From: Hydra vulgaris
Taxonomy: Eukaryota > Cnidaria > Hydrozoa > Anthoathecata > Hydridae
Assembly: GCF_038396675.1 (NCBI RefSeq)
Contig: NC_088934.1
Coordinates: forward strand, 39,328,501 to 39,392,500
Reading direction: 5' to 3'
Length of the DNA: 64,000 nucleotides
Below, one piece after another: positions 52,326 through 64,000 of the stretch. Numbering within the stretch: the stretch's first letter is position 1; each line of letters starts with the position of its first letter. The translations under genes and the position numbers were made by a program. Under the pieces are notes generated by a model. That model was not told the origin of the DNA. It was given only the letters and a program-made list of their open reading frames with translations, and ran no database searches.

Positions 52326-52598
52326 CCCAGCAAACATTATTTTAGTGGATTTGCAGATGACATAAATAGGGATATTTTAGCAGTTCATTTAACTTTTGGT
52401 CATCGGTTACTTAGTGGCAGCAGCTATAAATGGCCAGCGGATAACTTTCTGAAGTGTTAATAGTGGCTAGTCATAGCCTAGCCACTTTTGGCGGCTACCA
52501 CTTATGGTCCACTAAGCAACCGATCAGCAAAATTACAGTGGTCCGCTCAAAATTCCTATACAGGTCCCCTGAAATTTTGCTATAGGATGTTTGCTGGG
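52326..52598. mobile_element. 273-bp MITE with CCCAGCAAACAT ends
   Basis: CCCAGCAAACAT at 52326 is mirrored by ATGTTTGCTGGG ending at 52598. An inner inverted pair (ATCGGTTACTTAGTGG and CCACTAAGCAACCGAT) surrounds a smaller hairpin (GTGGCTAG...CTAGCCAC), so the unit folds on itself. Flanked by TT on both sides, which may be the target copy. Confidence 0.7.
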
Positions 52599-53460
52599 TT
52601 GTTTCGTCTGTCTATTTTATGCCCTGATAGTCTTAATTTGATCTGCAAGATGCATTCTCCCATTTTTCTATCTTTTTTTACGGAATTCTGCTGTCTACAA
52701 GCCGGGGGGTTAGTACTATGCTGACATTTAAAGAAAAAGAAGTGATGGTGTTTATGTGTGTTATGTTTTCATCTAATATTTTTTATTCATCTCAGTAATA
52801 TACTTAATTGCTTATGTGCTTTTGATTTCTAGCTATAAAGTTAATAAATATGGGTAACAATAAAAATATAACAAGATTGAATATAAAAAGAATGTTTTGA
52901 ATTAATAGATATTTAATCTTCTAAGCAACAAAAAAAAGATGAAACTTGGATCAAGTGAATTAATTTTCTAAAATGAGCGATAACAAGAAAAAAACAGAGA
53001 AATATTTAATGTTATAAAAAAAAAAAAGATTTTTTGACTAAAAAAAAATAGAGTCACATGGGAAAACATATGGTTCTGCTGCACACTAGTCTTCATATTT
53101 GTATATTATTTTTTTCGTTTTTATTTTGTTTTTAGTTTTTCTCAGAAATAAGATTTTATTACAGTCACCTAAATTTAAACAAAATTTTGTTAAATTTTTA
53201 TTCAACTAATTGGCTTCACTATTGGAACTAGGTTCTGAACTAAAAACAACTACATAGTTTGTTGACACAACATTTTTTTGAAATAATTTTTAAATATTTT
53301 GAGTAAAAAAAGTTTTTTTGCTCAATCTACCAACGCTAAACCTAGTTAAGAGAAACTATTTTAATTTTCAAAGCATTTAGTGGTAATGGGGTTAAGGCAC
53401 CTTAAATATCAAGTTAATAAAACTTTCCTTAACACTAAATTTAATATGTTCAACTTGTCG

Positions 53461-54010
53461 TTTATTTAAACAAGCTCAACTAGCTATTCATTTATACATA
53501 CTCGTCTTGCCGTTCATTTAAAGATGCTCAACATGCCGTTCATTTAAAGATGCTCAACATGCCGTTCATTTAAAATGCTCAACATGCCGTTCATTTAAAA
53601 ATGCTCAACATGTCGTTCATTTAAAAATGCTCAACATGTCTTTGATTTAAAGATGCTCAACATGCCGTTCATTTAAAAATGCTCAACATGCCGTTCATTT
53701 AAAGATGCTCAACATGCCGTTCATTTAAAGATGCTTAACATGCCGTTCATTTAAAGATGCTCAACATGCCGTTCATTTAAAAATGCTCAACATGCCGTTC
53801 ATTTAAAGATGCTCAACATGCCGTTCATTTAAAGATGCTCAACATGCCGTTCATTTAAAGATGCTCAACATGCCGTTCATTTAAAGATGCTCAACATGCC
53901 GTTCATTTAAAGATGCTCAACATGCCGTTCATTTAAAGATGCTCAACATGCCGTTCATTTAAAGATGCTCAATTTGCCGTTCATTTAAAAATGCTCAACC
54001 TGTTGTTCAT
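53461..54010. repeat. 26-bp minisatellite, about 20 copies
   Basis: The unit ATGCTCAACATGCCGTTCATTTAAAG repeats head to tail. Central copies are almost identical, varying only AAAG/AAAA and C/T in GCCG/GTCG; outer copies are more divergent. The period is not a multiple of three and all frames contain stops, so it is not protein-coding. Confidence 0.95.
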
Positions 54011-54230
54011 TTAAACAAGCAATCTCAAACGTAACTTACGGTAATGCTTAAAAAAACTAAATCAGTTTTATGCATTTCCCATCAAAAAAAACCTGTTTAC
54101 CAGGTAAGAATGCAAAAGAAGCAAAGTTTATTCCAATATAGTTTGTTCGGCATTACAGCATCTTCTAGCTACAAATCTGCTTGATGTATTATTTCTAATG
54201 TTTTATTAGAAATTATGTATCCATGGCCGA

Positions 54231-54417
54231 CGACACGGTTTTCGAAGTCAATGGGCACAATCGTAATTTTTTAAAGAAGTCCTATATATCTAGAACTTTC
54301 TAAAATAAATTAAAAAAAGGTCCTTTAGTAAAAAATTGGGGGCGGGTCGCAAATACCCCTTGGCCAACCCCCACCCCCGCCTCCACTTGCTTTCCTTTAT
54401 GGTGTCGTCGGCTCTGG
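54231..54417. mobile_element. ~187-bp MITE with GCCGACGACAC ends
   Basis: CCATGGCCGACGACAC at 54231 pairs with GTGTCGTCGGCTCTGG ending about 54417 (14 of 16 positions). GC-rich interior patch GGGGGCGGG...CCCCCGCC. Target duplication not clear. Confidence 0.6.
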
Positions 54418-54970
54418 CATCTAATGCATTTTTTCTAATAAAACCAAACTTTTTCCTTTTTAATTTTTTTTTTTTTATTATTATTATTCAACATTGAGTT
54501 TTAGATAAAATAGTTGTTTATGTTATAATTGAATCATTAATCTTAAACTTAAAAATATAATAAATTATTTCTTTGCATAATTTTTTAATATTTAATTCTC
54601 CAAAACGAATTTTTAGTCACAATATTGTATAATTCGATGTATTATGTGTTGATGTGTACGGTGTTTTGTTGTGTTTTGATGTAGCTTTAAGTCAATATAA
54701 AGAATAACTTTTTTTCGTATAACTTTTCAACTCTAAAATGACACGTCGAAAAATTTACGTAATAAATTATTAAAACTTACCCAAAAGAAGAATTTCTGAA
54801 ATGAAATAAAAATTTTCTTCATCTACAATAAATTTTAAACAACTCTAGAAAAAACATTCATCACTAATTCATAAAAAAGCGATCAAATTCGTGTTTCTTT
54901 TTGACTTTCCCAAATCCGCTTTTTTTTGAGAAAAAAATCGTATCAGTGACTTAAATGAAAACATAACAAA

Positions 54971-55432
54971 ATGATTTCAAGCAGGGTTTTTATGTTTGTG
55001 TTACTTTTACATACTGGTACTGAATATTATTCATTTTAATATTTATATATTTAATATTTAAGTTGTAATTTTTTCATTTAGCTGTTATTTTAACTCACAG
55101 TAACATTTTTCACATTCTTTGTATAATTAATTTTTTTGGCTTATAATATATGTAAGTGCTTTACCATGCACTATTTTATGCATTTTTTAGCTGAGTGTTT
55201 AAGGTGCTTTTCATGTATGGGCTCTAGTGAAAGAGGATGTCTGCTAAGCGAGAAGGAAACAGAATGTAATAATAAACAAAACGCTTGCGCAACACAATTG
55301 TATTCATTTACTGTTAAAGATTTTAACGAAACTACAAAAAAAGAAGTTTACATGAAAATGTGTCTGTCGTCAAAATTGTCTAATTGTGTCTCTTATTGTA
55401 GAGCTCATATTTTATTGCAAAGGGAGTGTCAG
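54971..55432 (+). CDS. Ly6/uPAR-type three-finger protein, first two exons
   Basis: Exon 1 (54971-55016) encodes MISSRVFMFVLLLHT, a good signal peptide, ending in phase 1 before GTACTG. Exon 2 (55191-55432), after TTTTTTAG and before GTAAAA, begins ECLRCFSCMGSSERGC and continues through CNNKQNACATQLY, MCLSSKLSNCVSYC to LLQREC. Cysteine pattern, exon phase and local motifs (CFSC/CFKC, SSERGC/SSESGC, SNCVSYC/ISCELYC) match the minus-strand gene at 46820-50265, so they are paralogues. A third exon with the closing CC..D.CN motif was not found before the transposons starting at 56188; an acceptor at about 55999-56005 would give only FSSTFS and a stop ahead of AATAAA at 56053. The gene may be broken, or its exon lies further right. 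Confidence 0.72.
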
Positions 55433-55631
55433 GTAAAAAATTTATTATAACACAATCACAAACACACGTGTAGATACACAGATACATATGTAAATGTAAT
55501 TGTTAATAAGTCTCTAACATATTTCTAATGATTTAAACAAAAAATTAAAATACTCATGGATTGAAATGGCAGAGAATCATATTGGTTAAGAGCTTATATA
55601 ACCACAAATGTTATTTTTATGAAAACAAGCT

Positions 55632-55912
55632 CCACTCTAAAAATAACCTTAAGGTATATCACATATCCTAAATTTAAGAATATATCACAAGGGTAGAAAT
55701 AATCTTAGGGTATATCACATATCCTACCTCTTAAGGCAGAAAATTATACCCTTTGAGGTAGAACTTTACATCCTTAAAGTAGCAAATAAAACCACTTATG
55801 ACCCTTTTTGATACATTTTTTTTACCTTAAAGTTATAATTTTCTACCTTGTAGGGGTAGGATATGTGATATACTCTTAAGGTAAATGTTTGTACCATTTA
55901 TTTTTAGTGTGG
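55632..55912. mobile_element. 281-bp MITE with CCACWCTAAAAATAA ends
   Basis: CCACTCTAAAAATAA at 55632 pairs with the reversed CCACACTAAAAATAA ending at 55912 (one mismatch). The blocks TATATCACATATCCTA and ACCTTAAGGTA recur in both orientations, making the unit largely self-complementary. No gene. It lies in the intron after exon 2 of the plus-strand Ly6 gene. Confidence 0.75.
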
Positions 55913-56184
55913 AAACCATAAAATTTAGGTTGCCTATAGGCATTATTTAAAAATAGTCAATTCCTTTTGCTTACTTTTTTTTGTAAAACATTTTTTATTT
56001 TAGTTCTCCTCTACCTTCTCTTGAAGCTAACACATTCTTTTACTTGTTATTTCAATAAAAGCAAAAAAATACTTTGTCATTTGAAAGTTGGAAATTGCAT
56101 CCTTAAATATATTATTTATTGTATATACACATATAAATATGTATACATATACATATATACATGCTATAGGAAATAATCATCACC

Positions 56185-56187
<3 letters not shown>

Positions 56188-56257
<70 letters not shown>
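56188..56257. repeat. (TA)n microsatellite
   Basis: About 35 TA units, preceded by CACCCTAA, which recurs before the (TA)n arrays at 58849 and 62186. Confidence 0.96.
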
Positions 56258-56260
<3 letters not shown>

Positions 56261-56793
56261 AAGAACATACTTTTTTTTTTCTTCAGGATACCTCTCATTT
56301 TTTCCCATTCTCTGAAGTCCACTTAAGCTAAAAATCAACAAAAATAAAAAATTTCGTATTGATATCGATGTGATAGATCTAAAATTTAAAAAAATTGATT
56401 TTTTTGAAAATAAATGTCCGTTACATCAATGTTTGATTAATATGTAATGAAATTTATTTTTATCTTTTATTTTGTTTTTAATAAAGTTAATAATGATGCC
56501 TAATTATCGAATAGTGCTATTATGACTTTTTAAAAAGCATATTTTGGCTTTAAGAATTGGGCTCGGGTATGTTTAGGCAAAATGTATTGAGAGGCTCAGA
56601 AATATGATTAAGCTTACAAAAATGCGCGCTTTCTCGTAAGTATTGTAGAAAAGACAAAAAATTTTTTTTTTGAATTTGATATATAAATATTTTTATTTTG
56701 CTCTAATAAAAAAAAACTTCATCAAATGGTTTTCATACATCAAGTAAACACTTTTAAGAATTCCGGTATTATTAGATTTGTGCTCAAAAACAT

Positions 56794-56831
56794 GCGTAAT
56801 TTAGAGCTTTACCAGAAGCTCTAAATTACGC
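56794..56831. repeat. 16-bp perfect hairpin, 6-nt loop
   Basis: GCGTAATTTAGAGCTT (56794-56809) is the reverse complement of 56816-56831. Confidence 0.9.
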
Positions 56832-57190
56832 TCACCAAAAAGGTGTACCAGAAATAGGTTTTATTTTTCCTTTTTTGAGGACATTTCTCAAGTTTTTGCC
56901 ATTCTCTGAAATCCACTGCTATTAATAACTAGAAAAACAAAATCAGTTGTCAAAAAGTAATTTTTGTAAAATTTAAAAAAATTAAATCTTTTGAAAATTA
57001 ATGTTGTTTTGTTGTCAATGTTATTTAATTTTTTAGGACATGTTTCTCATTTTTTTGTTTTTTTAAACATTTATTGTTGAATAGTAAGATGAATAATATT
57101 ATTATTAGTATAATACATGCTTTAATTTTATATGAATATTGGGTTTTTGTTACAGACTTGGTTACGCTTATTTAAAATATTTTAGATATT

Positions 57191-57220
57191 TGAGCCTATT
57201 TTTATTTAAAAATAGGCTCA
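57191..57220. repeat. 14-bp perfect hairpin, 2-nt loop
   Basis: TGAGCCTATTTTTA (57191-57204) is the reverse complement of 57207-57220. Confidence 0.9.
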
Positions 57221-58511
57221 TAATAATTATTCTTAAGCTTACAAAACCGTGTGTATTCTCGAAGACCATGTGGTCAAAAAAAATCATCAATACTTATATA
57301 TAAATACTTTTGTTTTGCAAAGCAATAACCTCATTAAATGGTTTTCATGCATCAAATAAACACCAACGAAAGTTTCAGTATTCTGCTCATAAACATGCCT
57401 GATTTAAAGTAACACACAACAAAATGGTTATCATATGCCTAATTTTTAAACATAACCTGAGCCTTATATTTTATAAATGTATAATTCACTTATAAAAAAA
57501 ACATGTCACATACGGATTTAAGTCATCTTTGGTCTTTGGTCAATTAAAAAGTTCAGTTATGTGGCTAATATTGGTTGTCCTGTCAAAATAGACGCAACTA
57601 TAGAAAAAAAGAGGAAGACACTAATACTAGAAAGCTACTGTTTCCTTTAAAGCATTCAATCAACCAGCAGTCATGGGCAGCTGATTGATAGAATATTTTA
57701 ACCAGCTTCTCAGCATTGGAGTTTTTACATTCTTCACAACCTTCCCTGTTCTGATTTATCTGCGAGCAACACATGTTGGAGGTACACATTTCTCATTTTG
57801 TGGAGGATCTTATTGATGAGAAAATAAAATGGCACAGGAAAGCACTAAATGTAAGATTATATAAAGGCTGGTCACTCAGAACGAGGTAGATAAGGTGGAG
57901 CACATCAGGTTTGATTAGAATGGGTAACAAGCTAGGTTGTTTTTAAACAACATTAAAAGGAAGGTCCTGAAGTTCCTTAAGAGGCCATTGACCACAGAGA
58001 TATTTAACACAGGGACAACAAAAAGCTATGTGAACTAGTTGTCTTTTAATTTTTAGGAGATGTACCACTATTTCATTTTCCTCAATCTGGAGCCTTTCAT
58101 TAAAAGTTAAATTATACAGTCAATCGCTTTTTTTTTTCTTTTTGGAGGGAGGGGGGGGGGGGAGTACATTATACAGTTTTTTAAAAATATTAATAATAAT
58201 TCATTCTTAAGGTGTTTGGTAAATGCTTCATACCTGCTTGCCTATAGGATGACTAAGAATGTATCCTAGGTGATGAATCAGGAAAAGCAAAAGATGATAA
58301 AAATGGCACATTTTAATTTGTCTGAGTAGCTTCATATGGAGAAACCAAAGCTGCCAGTTGTTAGCAGGTCAATGGAGCTTACTAAGCGGGGTTTCAATAG
58401 GCTGTAATTTATGCTTGCAGGAGATTACTGAGCTAGTAGTAGTTTATTGAGCTGGTAGGATAGCTGAGATTCATGTTGGGGAGTTGAAATAGAAGATAAA
58501 GCAAAACGACT

Positions 58512-58562
58512 GTTAGACATTTTGCATATTTAAAAGGTTTTTGAATATGCAAAATGTCTAAC
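58512..58562. repeat. 19-bp perfect hairpin, 13-nt loop
   Basis: GTTAGACATTTTGCATATT (58512-58530) is the reverse complement of 58544-58562. Confidence 0.92.
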
Positions 58563-58868
58563 TAATTGAATGTGCCAATGGCTGCGCAGAAAAGATTATC
58601 CTATTGACCCAGAGCTTTGTTAGAGACAGCTTATTGGGTAACACAATAAAGAACCTCATACTGATCGCCAGAAAATAACTTCTTAAATCATTTTTCAAAA
58701 AAAAATTGCACTTTCTTTTGAAAAATGAAATTTTACAGCTATCACTTTTACTGGAACAAAAAGCGTTTTTTGGGTAATTTTAGACTATTTCGACCTTAGA
58801 GAATGGGAAAAAATTGAGAGATATATATTTTTTTTTGGCACACCCTAATATATATATATATATATATT

Positions 58869-62592
<3,724 letters not shown>

Positions 62593-62593
62593 C

Positions 62594-64000
62594 CCTATCA
62601 GAGACTGAGTGAGGCCCGGGCTATTTACAAATTTTGAGGCCCTTACCATAAAATAACTGCCATTGCATAATAAATAAAAAAACAGCAAATTAGTAATAAT
62701 TTTTATTTTAAAAATGCTTTTCTTGCTTTTGCTTTTGAAAATGCACTGACAACTGTTGAAAAATCGAGTTTTCTTGCAATATCACAGTTAATATTCAACA
62801 TTGCAAGTCCATTCAAGCGTTCTTGTCCCATGGTTGAACGGTGATAGTTCTTTACTTGTTTCAACACATTGAAAGACCTTTCTCTTGAAGCCACTGAGAC
62901 AGGCAAACTGATAAAAATTCGCAAAGCAATTGATATGTTAGGAAAAAAACACCAGACAGTCCAAGTTCTAATATTTCTTGAAACAATTCTTTTGGTTTGC
63001 AATCTGATGTAAAGTTTGTGGAGTAAATTTGTTTCAGAAAGATTATCTCATCAGAAATATCAGACAGTATTTCCTTGTGGTACTTTTTTTGAAGGTTTGT
63101 TGTGGCACTGAGTAGTTCTTCATTGCTCATCTTGTTGAAGTGCCAAAGAAATCCAAAAATACTACAAATTTGTTATTGTGACTCAAATCGACGTTTAAGA
63201 CCTGCTAGAATAGAGCCGATTATTACATAAAATACATTGATTTTATAGTGCTGTTCTGAATCAAATTGTGTTTTCAACTTTCGAGTGGTAGAAAATTCTG
63301 GTGAAATGTCAACATTCATTGCAATTAATTTTGACTCACTCAGAACAGCATCCCGTTTTTCACAAATCTGTTGAATGCTGTCCATGAGATTTTTAATGTT
63401 TTCCATTTCAACATCTAGAGTTGCATTTCTTGCCTCAATTATAAGATTGATTTGGTGAATCATTGTGAGGAGCTTCATCCATAAAGATGACATTACAATG
63501 CATTCAAATTTTGACAAATACTTTTGAATGGACTGAAGTTCTGACTGAGCTGATACTGTGAGATTGAGAGACTGCAGCTCTTTTAAAGCTGTTCTCATTG
63601 AATTCAAGTGACGGGCAACTGGTTTTACTGCTTCAATCCTTGCTGACCATCGGGTCTTGGAAATACCATGTAGTGAAGCAGGTACATGTTTCTTGAGAAT
63701 TTCCCACCTTTGTGGACTACTGCTGAAGAAATTGTACATTTGCTGCACTATTCCAAAGTAAAGAATTGCTTCTTTGCATGATTCAGCACAGTCAACACCA
63801 ACAAGGTTTAAAGTGTGATTTCCACAGCTGGCAAACATACAGTTTGGGTTTTCTTCTAGCAAAACTGCTTGCACACCTTTGTATTTTCCAACCATGTTTG
63901 GACCATTGTTGTATGCCTGACCAGTACACAGTTTAAAATCTATGTTCAACAAAGTTAGAACGTGAAGAATCCTTGCTGCAATTTCTTTTCCAGTTTTTTT
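62594..64000 (-). pseudogene. hAT-E: ZMYM/TTF-type hAT transposase, C-terminal two-thirds, cut by right edge
   Basis: Open at the right edge (KTGKEIAARIL from 64000), then the second catalytic block (CTGQAYNNGPNMVGKYKGVQ, where hAT-B has GQGYDNGVN, so Asp to Asn), CGNHTLNLVGVDC, SKTRWSARIEAV, and after a TAA at about 63173 ICSIFGFLWHFNKMS. A frameshift at an A7 run (62943-62949) separates LGLSGVFF from NISIALRIFISLPVSVASRE, followed by [18 protein letters not shown] and a stop at 62703-62705. Block order and spacing match hAT-B, but the sequence is only moderately similar, so this is a different subfamily. The 3' end at about 62594 (GGCCCTATCAGAGAC) abuts the (TA)n array; the expected CAG of the end seems lost in it. 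Confidence 0.85.

Larger units (their letters stand above)
50266..54970. other. Intergenic region between the two head-to-head Ly6 genes
   Basis: About 4.7 kb without coding similarity. It must hold the promoters of both genes if they are transcribed as drawn. Contents: two minisatellites, two MITEs (listed separately) and AT-rich filler. I see no recognisable core-promoter element beyond AT-rich sequence. Confidence 0.5.
56258..58848. mobile_element. Degenerate DNA element with related inverted ends, no intact gene
   Basis: The left part (about 56268-56325) reads a T-rich tract, CCTCTCATTTTTTCCCATTC and TCTGAAGTCC; the right part in reverse complement from 58848 reads TTAGGGTGTGCCAAAAAAAA, then CTCTCAATTTTTTCCCATTC and TCTAAGGTC. 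A third copy of the CATTTCTCAAGTTTTTGCCATTCTCTGAAATCCA type motif lies near 56880-56922. Three short perfect hairpins occur inside. A minus-strand Cys-rich frame (57789-57598) is not recognisable. Possibly a decayed transposon inserted in a TA array; boundaries uncertain. Confidence 0.45.

Noticed and set aside
52488-52724. 78-codon plus-strand frame as a small gene
   Set aside because: It runs from the interior of the CCCAGCAAACAT MITE into flanking DNA, with no conserved features.
53461-54010. CRISPR-like array
   Set aside because: The 26-bp units are directly head to tail with no unique spacers, and the DNA is eukaryotic; it is a minisatellite.
57598-57789. Minus-strand Cys-rich frame as a third Ly6 exon
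   Set aside because: Wrong strand for the plus gene, no splice-site or CC..D.CN arrangement, and it lies inside a degenerate element.

Overview
The window is AT-rich, intron-bearing eukaryotic DNA packed with transposons and long (TA)n microsatellites. The mix is hAT families with TTF/ZMYM-type, BED and GTF2IRD2-type zinc fingers, THAP/P, CACTA, Transib, pogo-like, mariner and jockey/CR1-like LINE copies, plus small split Ly6/uPAR-type genes. It fits a cnidarian, most likely a Hydra-like hydrozoan. That assignment is inference; no rRNA, mitochondrial or conserved housekeeping gene is present to prove it.

Layout. 1-1191: decayed THAP/P-element transposase on the minus strand, running off the left edge. 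1854-8357: BED-finger hAT (hAT-A) whose last exon is split by a second hAT (hAT-B, 4503-8106) carrying an intact 853-codon transposase. 9166-27021: one LINE fragment exploded by insertions. A 12.5-kb CACTA element (9577-22125) sits in it and itself holds a 6-kb TTAA-target element with about 640-bp inverted repeats (9968-16016). A pogo-like element (22640-24420) and a mariner (25642-26949) sit in the RT domain. Removing the insertions with one target-site copy rejoins the LINE reading frame at three junctions. 28191-33131: hAT end fragment, LINE fragment, and an unclassified DDE-type element (29450-33131) containing a 110-bp palindromic MITE. 33662-39250: hAT-C with an exact 8-bp TSD, split by a Transib element (35226-38572) with exact 5-bp TSD and RSS-like ends. 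39600-43370: decayed ZMYM-type hAT and a decayed LINE.

44700-56200 is the only part that looks like host genomic DNA. Two paralogous Ly6/three-finger genes lie head to head: minus strand 50265 to 46820 (three exons) and plus strand from 54971 (two exons seen). Between and inside them are minisatellites, MITEs and (TA)n arrays, and a tRNA-derived SINE lies nearby. 56258-64000 is again transposon: a degenerate foldback-type element, a 3.3-kb element with a recognisable but unclassified transposase (58869-62184), a 400-bp (TA)n block, and a ZMYM-type hAT on the minus strand running off the right edge.

Nothing works as a pathway. The genes are selfish-element transposases in various states of decay plus one small family of secreted or membrane-anchored cysteine-rich proteins. 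The observations I rate highest are the Transib termini, the TTAA element with its multi-domain transposase, the datable insertion nest, and recurrent short perfect hairpins that in several places overwrite expected coding sequence.
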